A DNA stretch of 64,000 nucleotides from Amycolatopsis acidiphila (GCF_021391495.1 NZ_CP090063.1:1674001-1738000), one strand, 5' to 3'. Counted from the first letter of the stretch, positions 37,573 to 47,459 are shown. Made by a program: numbers and translations. The notes: generated by a model not told the origin, from the letters alone.

Positions 37573-38766
37573 GTGGTCGAAACTCCGCTGAAACAAAATC
37601 CCCGCGTCCTGGTGGGCGGCGGCCTGCTCGGCGTGGCGGTCGTGCTCGCGGCGCTGAACCTGCGCCCCGCCGTGACCGCCACCGGCTCCGTGCTCGACGA
37701 GATCCGCGGGTCACTGGGGGCGACCTCGACCTGGGCCGGCGCGCTGACCACCGCGCCGGGACTGTGCTTCGCTGCGGCCGGCTCCGCCGCGCCCTGGGTC
37801 GCCAGGCGGATCGGGATCGGCGCCTCCGTGACCGCCGCACTGGTGCTGCTGACCGGTGGCCTGATCCTGCGGGTTCTCGACGGGCAGCTGGTCGTGCTCG
37901 GCGGCACCCTCGTCGCGACCGCGGGCATCGCGCTGGCCAACGTGCTGATCCCGGTCGTGGTGAAGGAGTCGTTCACGGCCAGGATCGGGCTCGTCACGGG
38001 TCTCTACACCGGTGCGCTGCAGGCGGGCGGAGCCATGGGCTCGGCCGTGACGCCGCCACTGGACGAAGCGTTCGGCGGCTGGCGGCCGGGGCTGGCCAGC
38101 TGGGCGGTGCTCTCGGGCCTGGCGCTGGTGGTGTGGCTGGCCGTCGCCCGCACCCGGCCCGGCGCGGCGCGCGGCGAGGGCTCGCCGGACACCACGCATC
38201 GCTCGTTCCTGCGCAACAGGCTCGCGTGGATCGTCACGATCTTCTTCGGCCTGCAGGCCTGCCTGGCCTACATCGTGATGGGCTGGCTGCCGGAGGTGTT
38301 CATCGACGCGGGGCTCAGTCGCGGCGACGCGGGCCTGCTGCTCGGGCTGGTCTCGCTCATCGGGTTGCCGGTCAGCCTCATCGTGCCGCCGCTGGCCGCG
38401 CGCCGGGGCAGCCAGAGCTGGTGGATCGTCGGCCTGGGTGCCTGCGGGTTCCTCGGCGTCGTCGGGATCATGTCCGCCCCCGGCGCGGCCCCGCTGCTGT
38501 GGGCGATCCTGATCGGCATCGGCATGAGCGTGTTCTCGCTCGCGCTGACCACGATCGCCCTGCGGGCCCGCACCGGTGGCGACACCGCCCGGCTTTCCGG
38601 GATGGCGCAAGGCATCGGCTACCTGTTCGCGGCCGCGGGCCCGTTCCTGTTCGGCATCCTGCACGACCTGACCGGCGGCTGGACCGTGCCGTTCACGATG
38701 CTGCTCGTCGTCGTGGCCGTGCAGATGGTGTTCGGCTTCCTAGCGGGCCGTCCCAGGTACGTCTAG
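37573..38766 (+). CDS. MFS transporter, CynX/NimT-like
   Basis: A 397-residue polytopic protein with twelve probable membrane segments of the major facilitator superfamily, resembling CynX/NimT transporters ([20 protein letters not shown] at the start of TM1-2, [41 protein letters not shown]). Function in this group is cyanate or 2-nitroimidazole transport in some members, not provable here. The start GTG 37573 is set by the leaderless -10. It is divergent from GntR and ends 27 bp inside the convergent mtr gene. Confidence 0.85.
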   Translation: MVETPLKQNPRVLVGGGLLGVAVVLAALNLRPAVTATGSVLDEIRGSLGATSTWAGALTTAPGLCFAAAGSAAPWVARRIGIGASVTAALVLLTGGLILRVLDGQLVVLGGTLVATAGIALANVLIPVVVKESFTARIGLVTGLYTGALQAGGAMGSAVTPPLDEAFGGWRPGLASWAVLSGLALVVWLAVARTRPGAARGEGSPDTTHRSFLRNRLAWIVTIFFGLQACLAYIVMGWLPEVFIDAGLSRGDAGLLLGLVSLIGLPVSLIVPPLAARRGSQSWWIVGLGACGFLGVVGIMSAPGAAPLLWAILIGIGMSVFSLALTTIALRARTGGDTARLSGMAQGIGYLFAAAGPFLFGILHDLTGGWTVPFTMLLVVVAVQMVFGFLAGRPRYV

Positions 38767-40131
38767 GTTCAGCAGCGCGTTCTCGACCAGTTCCGGCATC
38801 GCCGGGTGGATCCAGTACTGGCCACGCGCCATGCTGTGCGCGTCCAGCCCGAAGCTCATCGCCTGGATCAGCGGCTGGATCAGGGTCGGCGCCTGCGGGC
38901 CGATGACGTGCGCGCCCAGCAGCTGCCCGGTATCCGGGTCGGCCAGCAGCTTCACGAACCCGCTGGTGTCCTCCATCGCCCAGCCGTAGGCGATCCCGGC
39001 GTAGTCCTGTTTGGACGTCACGTACTTCAGCCCGCGCTGGCGGGCCTGTTGCTCGGTCAGGCCCACGGACGCGATCTGCGGCGAGCTGAACACCGCGTGC
39101 GGCACGAACCGGTGGTCGGCCTGGATCCGCTCGTCCGGGTGGAGCAGGTTGTGCTGCACCACACGGCCTTCGTGGTTCGCGACGTGCTTGAGCTCGTACG
39201 GCGACGACATGTCGCCGAGCGCGTAGACACCCTCCACGGAGGTCTGCTGGTAGGCGTCCACCTTGACGTGCCCGCTGTCCATTGTGGTCACCCCGGTCGC
39301 GGCCACGTCGAGCAGGTCGGAGTTGGGCCGCCTGCCGACCGCGATGAGCAGCTCGTCGGCCTCCACGACCTCGCCGCCGTCCAGCTCCAGCTCGATGCCG
39401 GACCCGGTCCGCCGCACCCGCCGCGTCTTACGGTCGAGCCGGACGTCGAACCGCCGGCTCGCCTGCTCGGTGAACCGCGCGCTGATGTCCTCGTCCTCGC
39501 TGCGCAGGAGCGCGCCCGAGCGGGCGATGACCGTGACCGCGACGCCGAACGATGCGAAGACGTGCGCGAACTCGGCGGCGATGAACCCGCTGCCGACGAT
39601 GACCAGCCGGGCGGGCAGCTCGTCGAGCCGCATCACGGTCTCGGAGGTGTGGTAGCCCACCTCGTCGAGGCCCTCGATGTCCGGGATGACCGGGCGACCG
39701 CCGGCGGCGAGCACGAACCGGTCCGCGGTGACGGTCTCGGTCCGGTCGCCGAGGGTGACCGTCAGCTCCTTGTGCCCCGTGAAGCGGCCTTCGCCCTCGT
39801 AGACGGTGACGTTGGCGTTGTCCTCGTGGTTGAGGCGGTACTCCCGGCCGCCGAGCGCGATCGGGTCGATCCGGCCGAAGATGCGGTCGCGGACATCGCG
39901 CCACCGCACGTTCACCAGCTCCTCGTCCACGCCCAGCCTGCTGCTGACCGACGGGGTCGCCGCGAGATCGGCGGTGTGCACGAACATCTTCGTCGGGATG
40001 CAGCCGACGTTGAGGCAGGTGCCGCCGAAGACGCCCTTCTCGACGATGGCCGTCTTCCAGTCCGCGAAGCGCGGGTCGAGGATCGAGTTACCGGAACCGG
40101 TACCGACGATCACCAGGTCGTAGTGGGGCAC
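38740..40131 (-). CDS. mtr: Mycothione reductase
   Basis: NADPH-dependent flavoenzyme that reduces mycothiol disulfide, the actinobacterial counterpart of glutathione reductase. The 463-residue protein has the FAD loop [10 protein letters not shown], the redox disulfide in [10 protein letters not shown], the NADPH fold [16 protein letters not shown], the second FAD site [17 protein letters not shown] and the C-terminal dimer-interface HPAMPE. GGAGGA precedes GTG 40131 on the minus strand. It lies 64 bp downstream of the M15 gene and could be cotranscribed. Confidence 0.95.
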   Translation of the reverse strand: MPHYDLVIVGTGSGNSILDPRFADWKTAIVEKGVFGGTCLNVGCIPTKMFVHTADLAATPSVSSRLGVDEELVNVRWRDVRDRIFGRIDPIALGGREYRLNHEDNANVTVYEGEGRFTGHKELTVTLGDRTETVTADRFVLAAGGRPVIPDIEGLDEVGYHTSETVMRLDELPARLVIVGSGFIAAEFAHVFASFGVAVTVIARSGALLRSEDEDISARFTEQASRRFDVRLDRKTRRVRRTGSGIELELDGGEVVEADELLIAVGRRPNSDLLDVAATGVTTMDSGHVKVDAYQQTSVEGVYALGDMSSPYELKHVANHEGRVVQHNLLHPDERIQADHRFVPHAVFSSPQIASVGLTEQQARQRGLKYVTSKQDYAGIAYGWAMEDTSGFVKLLADPDTGQLLGAHVIGPQAPTLIQPLIQAMSFGLDAHSMARGQYWIHPAMPELVENALLNLDVPGTAR

Positions 40132-40195
40132 GTTGTCTTCCTCCGCGTGAGCTGAATCCTCTTCGGAAAACTTGTCCGGGGCGGCCGTTGTTCCC

Positions 40196-41020
40196 TCATC
40201 CGCCGGTCGCGGTGAAATGCATCCGGTCGGTCGGGCTCGACCAGGCCCCGCCCCAGCTCCAGCCGATCGCCGCGAAGTCTCGCACCGTCGCGTCCCCGGC
40301 CAGCACCATGCCCGGCCGCCGCCACGAGCGGTCCAGATAGGCCGTGGCCAGCTCGGGTAACACCAGGTCGGCCTTGGTGTAGGGGTTGCAGAACGGGTTC
40401 AGGTCGAGGGCCAGGCCGTAGGCGTGCGCCGACCAGTTCTGCTGGCCCCGGACCGGCCGGCACACGAAGGCGCTGGTGTTGTTGCCGTCCCCGGTCGGCG
40501 GGGCGTCCAGCTCCGCCGGGCTCGTGACGCGCATCTCCTCGATGGGGAACCTCGCGGCGAACAGCTCCCCGAACACCCTGGTGACCGCGTTCGCGACCGA
40601 GGCGTTCACCAGCATCTCGCCGGTGTGCGCCTTTTCGTCGAAGCCCCAGAACGACATCGTGAGGTAGCGCAGGTCGGCCGCCTTGACGGGACAGGCGGCT
40701 TGCCAGGTGCTCCGGGCGAGCACGGTCGCGGGGACGGCGTTGACGGTCGCGGCGTAACGGCCGTCCGACGGGGGCGGCAGGAGGTCCTTCGTGGGCAGGT
40801 GCCGGTCCCGCAGGACGGCCGGGGTGGGTTCGATCCGGCCGTCGCCGTCCGGGCGCAGCGGCAACGGATGCGCGCCTACGACCCAGGCGGGCGCCGGGGC
40901 GGCGGTGGTCGTGGGCGCCGCGGTCGTGGGTGCCGGGGGCGTCGGGGTCGGTGGTTCCGGCGTGCCGCAGGCGGCGAGCCCGAGGAGGGCCAGCAGCGCG
41001 GCGACGCGGGGGATACGCAC
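40196..41020 (-). CDS. M15-family peptidase lipoprotein (D-Ala-D-Ala carboxypeptidase-like)
   Basis: A 274-residue predicted lipoprotein: signal sequence with lipobox LLGLAACGT, then a Thr/Pro/Ala-rich linker (~35 residues), then an M15C-type domain with [15 protein letters not shown] and DRMHF holding the zinc ligands. Such enzymes trim peptidoglycan stem peptides. CAAGCT lies 7 nt before GTG 41020 on the minus strand, so the transcript may be leaderless. It is divergent from the trypsin-like protease, with 158 bp between. Confidence 0.87.
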   Translation of the reverse strand: MRIPRVAALLALLGLAACGTPEPPTPTPPAPTTAAPTTTAAPAPAWVVGAHPLPLRPDGDGRIEPTPAVLRDRHLPTKDLLPPPSDGRYAATVNAVPATVLARSTWQAACPVKAADLRYLTMSFWGFDEKAHTGEMLVNASVANAVTRVFGELFAARFPIEEMRVTSPAELDAPPTGDGNNTSAFVCRPVRGQQNWSAHAYGLALDLNPFCNPYTKADLVLPELATAYLDRSWRRPGMVLAGDATVRDFAAIGWSWGGAWSSPTDRMHFTATGG

Positions 41021-41178
41021 GGCTCCCAGCTTGACAGACGGGCGAGACCACCCGATCAAGTGACACCGCGCCGGAGGTATGTCAACTAGGGTGGCTTCGG
41101 CTGCACTCTTACGCGCCGGAGTCCTGCGAACGCCGAGCGCGACGTCACGTGGCTCCATCCGGTAGAGAGGGCACACCC

Positions 41179-42018
41179 ATGGCAAAACACGCCCGGCGCG
41201 ACCGCAAGTTCCGCTTCCTGCTCGCGGCGGCCGCCGCGGTCGCGGTGTCGCTGCCCGTCGCTGCGATCGCGGCGACGAGCGACGGAACGCCGGCCGCCCC
41301 GTCGCCCTCCCCACAGGTCGAGCCGCGGATCGTCGGCGGTGGCGAAGCGTCCATCAAGGACTATCCGTACGCGGTGTTCCTGACCGACGCCAAGGGCAAC
41401 CAGTTCTGCGGGGGCGTGCTGGTCAGCTCCTCCGCGGTCGCCACGGCTGCGCACTGCGCCGCGGCGGTCGCCCAGTCCGACATGCGCGTGGTCGCCGGCC
41501 GCCAGGAGAAGGCAGGCACCGACGGCGTGGTCGCGAACGTCAGCCACGTCTGGACGGAACCGAACTTCAGCGACCCCGGCAAGGGTGACGACGTGGCGGT
41601 GCTGGGCCTCGACCGGCAGCTGCCGTACCGGCCGGTCTCGCTGCCCGGCAAGTCCGACGCCTCCCTCTACAGCGCGGGCACGAACGCCACCGTGGTGGGC
41701 TGGGGCCGCACGAGTGACGGCGGCGCACGCGCGACTTCGTTGCGCAGCGCGGTGGTGCCGATCGTCAGCGACTCGAGCTGCCTGTCCAGCTACAGCAACT
41801 ACGACGCCAACAGCATGGTCTGCGCCGGCTACCCGAACGGCGGCGTGGACGCCTGTCAGGGCGACTCGGGTGGCCCGCTGGTCGAGGGCGACACGCTGGT
41901 CGGCATCGTTTCATGGGGCGACGGCTGCGCGAAGGCAGGCAAGCCCGGCGTGTACGCGCGTGTGTCCACCTACGCCGCCGACATCAGGGCGCAGTCCCAG
42001 CAGCGCGGCCTGCTCTGA
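41179..42018 (+). CDS. Secreted trypsin-like serine protease (S1 family)
   Basis: A 279-residue exported protease. The basic N-terminus MAKHARRDRKFRF and hydrophobic stretch AAAAAVAVSLPVAAIA form a signal peptide, followed by a short Pro/Ser pro-region ending at the activation site RIVGG. The catalytic triad is His92 (TAAHC), Asp138 (GDDVAVL) and Ser230 (GDSGGP). Six cysteines are consistent with three disulfides. GAGAGGG lies upstream of ATG 41179. Similar enzymes are common extracellular proteases of Streptomyces and Amycolatopsis. Confidence 0.94.
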   Translation: MAKHARRDRKFRFLLAAAAAVAVSLPVAAIAATSDGTPAAPSPSPQVEPRIVGGGEASIKDYPYAVFLTDAKGNQFCGGVLVSSSAVATAAHCAAAVAQSDMRVVAGRQEKAGTDGVVANVSHVWTEPNFSDPGKGDDVAVLGLDRQLPYRPVSLPGKSDASLYSAGTNATVVGWGRTSDGGARATSLRSAVVPIVSDSSCLSSYSNYDANSMVCAGYPNGGVDACQGDSGGPLVEGDTLVGIVSWGDGCAKAGKPGVYARVSTYAADIRAQSQQRGLL

Positions 42019-42030
42019 TAGCAAGGACCG

Positions 42031-42465
42031 GTGAACGTTGCCGGAACGGAGCTGACCGCCGCACAGCTGTACGACATCCTGATCCTGCGTGCCGACGTGT
42101 TCGTCGTCGAGCAGGACTGCCCGTACCTCGATCCCGACGGCCGCGACCTGCTGCCCGGCACGCGGCACCTGTGGGTGAGCGGCGAGCAGGGCATCGAGTC
42201 GTACCTGCGTGTCCTCGACGAGGGTGCGCACTACCGCGTCGGCCGGGTCGTGACGGCGCAGCACGCCCGTGGCCGCGGCCTTGCGGCACGTCTGATGAAC
42301 GAAGCGCTCGAGATCGTCGGGGACGCCGACAGCGTTCTCGACGCGCAGACGTACGCGCGGGGCTTCTACGCGAAGTTCGGGTACGTCCCCGAGGGGGACG
42401 AGTTCGACGAGGACGGCATCATGCACATCACGATGTGGCGGCGCGTGGCGGCGCGGACGAGCTGA
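42031..42465 (+). CDS. ElaA-type GNAT acetyltransferase
   Basis: A 144-residue single-domain GNAT of the ElaA group: LYDILILRADVFVVEQDCPY at the N-terminus, the acetyl-CoA loop QHARGRGLAARLMNEAL, and FYAKFGYVPEGDEFDEDGI near the end. It starts with GTG 12 bp after the protease gene, with AAGGA immediately upstream, and could be cotranscribed. The stop lies 38 bp inside the convergent bioF gene. Substrate unknown. Confidence 0.9.
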   Translation: MNVAGTELTAAQLYDILILRADVFVVEQDCPYLDPDGRDLLPGTRHLWVSGEQGIESYLRVLDEGAHYRVGRVVTAQHARGRGLAARLMNEALEIVGDADSVLDAQTYARGFYAKFGYVPEGDEFDEDGIMHITMWRRVAARTS

Positions 42466-43615
42466 TCACCTTGACCGCGGTGTCCACATCGGACTCGCTG
42501 AGGTCGGCCCGCACGGTCAGCCGCAGTCGCGAGATGCCGTCCGGCACCGACGGGGGCCGGAAGCAGCCCACCCGCACGCCCTGCTCAGCGCAACCCGCCG
42601 CCCAGGCCACGGCGTCCTCGGGGGACGGCGCCTGCACCGAGATCACCGCCGCTTCGGGCTGAGTGACCCGGAAACCGGCGTCGGAGAGCTGTTCGGACAG
42701 CCTCGCCGCGTTCGACAGCACCCTCGCCGGCAGGTCCGGTTCGGACTTCAGCGCGCCGAGCGCGGCCAGCGCGGCGGCGGCGCTGGAGGGCGCGAGCCCG
42801 GTGTCGAAGATGAAGCTGCGTGCCGTGTCCACCAGATGCTTGATGACCCGCCGCGGCCCCAGCACGGCGCCGCCCTGCGTGCCGAGTGACTTCGACAGCG
42901 TCAGCGTCATGACCACGTCCGGCTCCCCGGCGAGGCCCGCGGCGTGTACGGCACCACGGCCGCCTTCGCCGAGGACACCGAATCCGTGCGCGTCGTCGAC
43001 CAACAAGGCCGCTCCGTGTTCCCGGCACACCGTCGAGAGGTCGTTCAGCGGCGCGAGATCACCGTCGACGGAGAACACCGAGTCGGTGACCACCAGCGCG
43101 CGTGCGGTGCGCCGCGTCGCGAGGGCGTGCTTGATGGCGGCGACGTCGTTGTGCGCGACCGCGGCGATTCCGGCGCGGGAGAGCCGGCAGCCCTCGATCA
43201 GCGAGGCGTGGATGTACTTGTCGGTCACGATCGCCGACTCGGCGCCGGAAAGTGCTGTGACCGCACCGAGGTTCGCGGTGAAGCCCGAGGAGAACACCAG
43301 GGCCGCCTGAAAACCGCAGAAGCGGGCGAGCTCGTGCTCCAGCTCCGCGTGCAGCTCCGTGGAACCCGTCACCAGCCGTGAACCCGTGGAACCGGCGCCC
43401 CAGCGCAATGCGGCCGCGGCGGCTGCTCCGGCGACCCGCTTGTCACGAGCCAGGCCGAGGTAGTCGTTGCCCGCGAAGTCCAGCTCCGTGCTCGACGCGG
43501 GCCGGGGACGGAGCCTGCGGGTCAGACCGGCGTCGGCACGCCGGTTCGCCTCTGCGTCCAGCCAGTCGAAAACCTGCTCGGGCGGCACCGCCGCGGACTT
43601 CTGGGCTGCATCCAC
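42428..43615 (-). CDS. bioF: 8-amino-7-oxononanoate synthase
   Basis: PLP-dependent alpha-oxoamine synthase condensing pimeloyl-CoA (or -ACP) with alanine in biotin synthesis. The 395-residue protein has DFAGNDYLGLA, GSTGSRLVTGSTELHAELE, the Asp of VDDAHGFGVLG, and the PLP lysine Lys242 in TLSKSLGTQGG. GAGACT lies 6 nt before GTG 43615 on the minus strand (leaderless). No other biotin genes are in the window, so a related 2-amino-3-ketobutyrate-type ligase cannot be fully excluded. Confidence 0.88.
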   Translation of the reverse strand: MDAAQKSAAVPPEQVFDWLDAEANRRADAGLTRRLRPRPASSTELDFAGNDYLGLARDKRVAGAAAAAALRWGAGSTGSRLVTGSTELHAELEHELARFCGFQAALVFSSGFTANLGAVTALSGAESAIVTDKYIHASLIEGCRLSRAGIAAVAHNDVAAIKHALATRRTARALVVTDSVFSVDGDLAPLNDLSTVCREHGAALLVDDAHGFGVLGEGGRGAVHAAGLAGEPDVVMTLTLSKSLGTQGGAVLGPRRVIKHLVDTARSFIFDTGLAPSSAAAALAALGALKSEPDLPARVLSNAARLSEQLSDAGFRVTQPEAAVISVQAPSPEDAVAWAAGCAEQGVRVGCFRPPSVPDGISRLRLTVRADLSESDVDTAVKVISSSAPPRAATS

Positions 43616-43695
43616 CCCAGCAGTCTCTCAGGCCGTACCCGGACAGCAGTGGAGGCCACCGTCACAACGGACGATGGCCTCCATGATCTGCGGAA

Positions 43696-45051
43696 TCAGT
43701 CGCGCGTGCGGCGCGAGGGACCGCGGCCGTCCCGCCGCGGCGGACGGGCACCGCCCTCGCGGAAGCCACCCTGACGGTGACCGCCGAAGCCGCGGGCGCG
43801 GCCACCCTGGCGGTCGCCGCCCCGGCGGGGCTGCGGCTCACGACGACGCTCGACCACCGGCACGCCGCTGGGCTCGCGGGCACCGGTGATCCGGGCCAGC
43901 TCGCCGTCGCCGGGCCGCACGACGGTGGACTCCGCGCGCACGCCGGCGCGCTCGGTCATCCGCCGGACGGTCCGCCGCTGGTCGTGCGTGACGAGCGTGA
44001 CCACCGTGCCGGACGCGCCCGCGCGAGCGGTGCGGCCCGCCCGGTGCAGGTAGTCCTTGTGGTCGGCGGCCGGGTCGACGTGCAGCACCAGGCTGACGTC
44101 GTCCACGTGGATGCCGCGGGCCGCGACGTCGGTGGCGACCAGCACCGGGGTGTGGCCGTCCTTGAAGTCGGCCAGCACGCGGTTGCGCTGGCTCTGGGTC
44201 TTGCCGCCGTGCAGCGCACCCGCCCCGACGCCCCTCGCACGCAGCCGCTCGGCGAGCCGGTCGACGTGGTGCTTGGTGCGCACGAACATGATCGTGCGGC
44301 CCTCGCGGGCGCCGATCTCGGTGATGATCGCCTGCTTGTCCTGGTGCGAGACCTGCAACACGTAGTGGTCCATCGTGTCGACGCTCGCGGTGGCCGGCGC
44401 GACCGAGTGCTCGACCGGGTCGGTCAGGTAACGGTCGACCAGCTTCTTGACGTCACCGTCGAGCGTCGCGGAGAACAGCAGGCGCTGTCCGCCGGGCGGG
44501 GTCAGGTCGAGGATCTCCCGCACCTGCGGCAGGAAGCCCATGTCGGCCATCTGGTCGGCCTCGTCGAGGGCGACGAAGTTCACATCGGAGAGCACGCAGG
44601 TGCCCTGCCGGACGTGGTCGGACAGCCGGCCGGGGGTGGCGATGAGCAGGTCGACGCCGCGGTTGAGCGCGTCGGCCTGACGGCTGAAGGCCATCCCGCC
44701 GACGACGGTGCGGCACCACAGGTTCATCGACCGGGCCAGCGGGGTGAGCGCGTCGGCGACCTGCATCGCCAGCTCGCGGGTGGGGACCAGCACGAGGGCA
44801 CGCGGTCGCTTGGAGCGGGCCTTGCCGCCGCCGAGCCTGCCCAGCAGTGCCAGCCCGAAGGCCAGCGTCTTGCCGGAGCCGGTCTGCGCGCGGCCCAGCA
44901 CGTCACGCCCGGCGAGCGCGTCGGGCAGGGTGGCCGACTGGATCGGGAACGGGGAGGTCATCCCCTGGTCGCGCAGCACCGTCAACAGGGGCTGCGGGAG
45001 GTTGAAGTCTTCGAACGAGGTCACCGAAGTGGACTCGAAGGTGATGCTCAC
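43696..45051 (-). CDS. DEAD-box RNA helicase (RhlE/CsdA-like)
   Basis: A 451-residue ATP-dependent RNA helicase. Visible motifs: Q motif (FEDFNLPQPLLTVLRDQGM...SPFPIQ), I AQTGSGKT, II DEAD in ALDEADQM, III SAT, and HRAGRTARAGASGT (VI). The C-terminal ~75 residues are an Arg/Gly-rich RNA-binding tail. GTG 45051 gives the conserved N-terminus and has AGAGG upstream. A ~200-nt leader lies ahead, a common trait of cold-regulated DEAD-box genes. RIO kinase is the upstream neighbour on the same strand. Confidence 0.93.
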   Translation of the reverse strand: MSITFESTSVTSFEDFNLPQPLLTVLRDQGMTSPFPIQSATLPDALAGRDVLGRAQTGSGKTLAFGLALLGRLGGGKARSKRPRALVLVPTRELAMQVADALTPLARSMNLWCRTVVGGMAFSRQADALNRGVDLLIATPGRLSDHVRQGTCVLSDVNFVALDEADQMADMGFLPQVREILDLTPPGGQRLLFSATLDGDVKKLVDRYLTDPVEHSVAPATASVDTMDHYVLQVSHQDKQAIITEIGAREGRTIMFVRTKHHVDRLAERLRARGVGAGALHGGKTQSQRNRVLADFKDGHTPVLVATDVAARGIHVDDVSLVLHVDPAADHKDYLHRAGRTARAGASGTVVTLVTHDQRRTVRRMTERAGVRAESTVVRPGDGELARITGAREPSGVPVVERRREPQPRRGGDRQGGRARGFGGHRQGGFREGGARPPRRDGRGPSRRTRD

Positions 45052-45257
45052 TAACTGCCTCTCGGACGTGGCACGTCGCAAGGAGGCCCAACTCCCCTGC
45101 TTCGAGCAGGGCGCAGTGTTGTCCTGGGCGTTCACAGGGACGGACCCGGCGCATTCGGTGCGCCGTTGGTGGGTGGATACCGCGAGCCGCGTAAGCTGAC
45201 TTGGCCACGAAGAACAACACTTGTCCACGCCGCCGGTTGCGGTCTGTGACCAGTCTA
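45052..45257 (-). promoter_or_regulatory. Promoter and long leader of the DEAD-box helicase gene
   Basis: On the minus strand TAGACT at 45257-45252 is a -10 candidate just past the RIO kinase stop. Transcription from ~45246 would leave a leader of about 195 nt. It contains a stem CCCTGC/GCAGGG (45095-45100 with 45106-45111, 5-nt loop). No start codon with a ribosome binding site is evident inside it. Confidence 0.4.
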
Positions 45258-45272
45258 CCCGAAGCGCGGTTC

Positions 45273-46181
45273 TCACCGCAGACCGGCCTGTTCGTACAAC
45301 TTCGCCACGAGCTCGGGGACGTTGATCTCGAGGCCACGGACGACGAACCAGCGGGCCGGGTTCGCCGCGTCGCGCGCAAGGTAGTCCGGGCCGCCGGGGT
45401 TGGCGAACACGTCGACCACCTGCGGCAGGTCGATGAGCATCAGCCGGTCGTCGTGGACGAGCACGTTGTAGGCCGACAGGTCACCGTGGGCAAGTCCTTC
45501 CGCAGCAAGCTGTGTGAGCGCCCGTTCCGCCTGGAACCACAGGTACTCCAGCTCGTCCCGGCCTGGCCGCAGCTGTTCCAGGCGCGGCGCGGCGTTGCCG
45601 TCCGCGTCGCCGAGGAACTCCAGGAGCAGCTCCGTTCCGTTGCGCTGCACCGGGTACGGCACCGGCAGGCCCACTGTCCACAAACGACCCAGTGCGGTGA
45701 ACTCGGCCACCGCCCACTGCTCGGCGATGAGGTTGCGGCCGAAGGACGTGCGACTCGCCATCGCCCTGGTTTCGCGGGACCGCCGCATCCGGCGGCCCTC
45801 GAGGTAGCCGGAGTCACGGTGGAACTGGCGGTGGTCGCTGGAGCGGTAACGCTTCGCGGCGAGAAGGCATTCCCGTGAGCCGTCGGGAAGGCCTCGCCGC
45901 AGCAGGTGCACGTCGGCTTCCTTGCCGGTCTTGAGCACGCCGAGCTCGGTGTCGACGGCGGCGAGCTCGGTCACCACCCAGTCCGGATACGGTGTCGGGC
46001 CGCGTTCGCCGGTGTCCCAGGTGGAGTAGCGGTCACCACCGCCGGGGAGCACGGGGTCGCTGTAGGCGTCTTCGCGCTGCTTGGCGAGCCAGGCACGTTC
46101 GGCCTCGGTGATGCGGCCCGTGCGGGCGTAGGTGGTGTCCTCGTCGAACCGGCGACGGCGACGGTGTGATTGGTCACGCAC
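45273..46181 (-). CDS. RIO-type serine/threonine protein kinase
   Basis: A 302-residue atypical kinase of the RIO1 group. The N-terminal ~60 residues are Arg-rich and hydrophilic. The kinase core has GKEADVHLLRRG (nucleotide loop), LLAAKRYR (Lys), the catalytic loop GLAHGDLSAYNVLVHDDRLM and the metal motif LIDLPQVVD. In eukaryotes and archaea RIO kinases act in small-subunit maturation; bacterial roles are little studied. AGGAG lies upstream of GTG 46181. It precedes a DEAD-box helicase, which would fit an RNA or ribosome role (inference). Confidence 0.9.
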   Translation of the reverse strand: MRDQSHRRRRRFDEDTTYARTGRITEAERAWLAKQREDAYSDPVLPGGGDRYSTWDTGERGPTPYPDWVVTELAAVDTELGVLKTGKEADVHLLRRGLPDGSRECLLAAKRYRSSDHRQFHRDSGYLEGRRMRRSRETRAMASRTSFGRNLIAEQWAVAEFTALGRLWTVGLPVPYPVQRNGTELLLEFLGDADGNAAPRLEQLRPGRDELEYLWFQAERALTQLAAEGLAHGDLSAYNVLVHDDRLMLIDLPQVVDVFANPGGPDYLARDAANPARWFVVRGLEINVPELVAKLYEQAGLR

Positions 46182-46367
46182 TGGTGGGTTCTCCTCGAAA
46201 GGTGCCCCACCGGGCGCACGTCAGCGACGGGGGGCGAACGGATGGGGAAGGGCGCGGGACAGCACAGGAGCAGTCATGGGTGCGGCGCCTCCCTTCTTCC
46301 GTCGAGGCCTCGATGATGCGGGGCGGGCGGCTGCGGCCGCAACCGATTTACGGGCAGACTGACGATC

Positions 46368-47459
46368 ATGCGGACAGTCGTCATCGGATCGGGAATCGCG
46401 GGCGCGAGCACGGCCTACCAGCTGGCGCGCCGGGGCGCGGAGGTCGTCGTGGTGGACGCCGGCCGCACCGGGGTCGCGACGGCGGCCGGGGCGGGCATCG
46501 TGTGCCCGTGGACGTCGCGCGCGGGGGAGGAGCACTACCGCGCGGCCTCGGCCGCGGCGGCCTACTACCGCACGCTGGTCGAGGAGCTGGCCGAGGACGG
46601 GGTGACGGACTCGTCCTTCGAGGTCGTCGGGGGCATGGTCGTGTCCGCCGATGGCGGTGAGCTGGACGAGGCGTACGAGCGGGTCAGCAGGCGTGCCGCC
46701 GAGGCTCCCGTCGCCGGCGAGGTGCGGCGGATCGACCAGGCACGGGGGCTGTTCCCGGCGCTGGCGCCCGAGCTCGGCGCGGTGCACGTCGAAGGCGGCG
46801 GCCGGGTGGACGGGCGTTGCCTGCGGGACGCGTTGCTCGCGGCGGCGGGCGAGCGGGGCGTGCGGATGGTCGAGGGGCACGCCGCGTTCGAGGATGGCGC
46901 GGTGCGGGTCGACGGTGAGGTGCTGAACGCCGACAAGGTCGTCGTCGCGGCGGGAGCGTGGAGCACCGAGCTGGTCGCACCGCTGGGCGTGTCGCTCGGG
47001 GTGGCCCCGCAGCGCGGGCAGATCAGCCACTTCGAGCTGCCAGGCGTGGACACCGGGCCCTGGCCGGTGGTGCTGCCGGTGTCGAGCCACTACCTGCTGG
47101 CCTTCCCCGGCTCTCGCGTGGTGGCGGGGGCGACGCGGGAGACCGGGTCGGGCTTCGACTACCGCGTGACCGCCGCAGGCCAGCGCGAGGTGCTCGATCA
47201 GGCGCTGACGGTCGCGCCGGGTCTCGCCGACGCGACGCTACTGGAGACCCGGATCGGGTTCCGGCCGGCCTCGGAGGACGGGTTGCCGCTGCTGGGGCCG
47301 CTGACCGAGCAGCCGGACGTGCTGATCGCCACGGGCTTCGGCGCGGGCGGTCTCACCCTCGCGCCGTTCGCGGGCACGCTGATCGCGGACCTGGCGCTGG
47401 GGGTGGAACCGTCGCTCGACGTCACGCCGTACCGGCCCGAGCGGTTCAGTGCACGATGA
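46368..47459 (+). CDS. FAD-dependent amine oxidase (DadA/DAO family)
   Basis: A 363-residue flavoprotein of the D-amino-acid oxidase family. The FAD loop is VIGSGIAGASTAYQLARRGA at the N-terminus, with KVVVAAGAWS and the C-terminal RIGFRPASEDGLPLLG and TGFGAGGLTLAPF closing the FAD site. CAGACT at 46355-46360 is 7 nt before ATG 46368 (leaderless). Substrate could be a D-amino acid, glycine or sarcosine. Its end overlaps the convergent yaaA by 14 bp. Confidence 0.9.
   Translation: MRTVVIGSGIAGASTAYQLARRGAEVVVVDAGRTGVATAAGAGIVCPWTSRAGEEHYRAASAAAAYYRTLVEELAEDGVTDSSFEVVGGMVVSADGGELDEAYERVSRRAAEAPVAGEVRRIDQARGLFPALAPELGAVHVEGGGRVDGRCLRDALLAAAGERGVRMVEGHAAFEDGAVRVDGEVLNADKVVVAAGAWSTELVAPLGVSLGVAPQRGQISHFELPGVDTGPWPVVLPVSSHYLLAFPGSRVVAGATRETGSGFDYRVTAAGQREVLDQALTVAPGLADATLLETRIGFRPASEDGLPLLGPLTEQPDVLIATGFGAGGLTLAPFAGTLIADLALGVEPSLDVTPYRPERFSAR

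Noticed and set aside
46276..46362. 28-codon ORF with AGGAG ahead, just upstream of the amine oxidase
   Set aside because: The product (MGAAPPFFRRGLDDAG...) resembles nothing known. It ends on the oxidase promoter and is short enough to be chance, though a leader peptide cannot be excluded.
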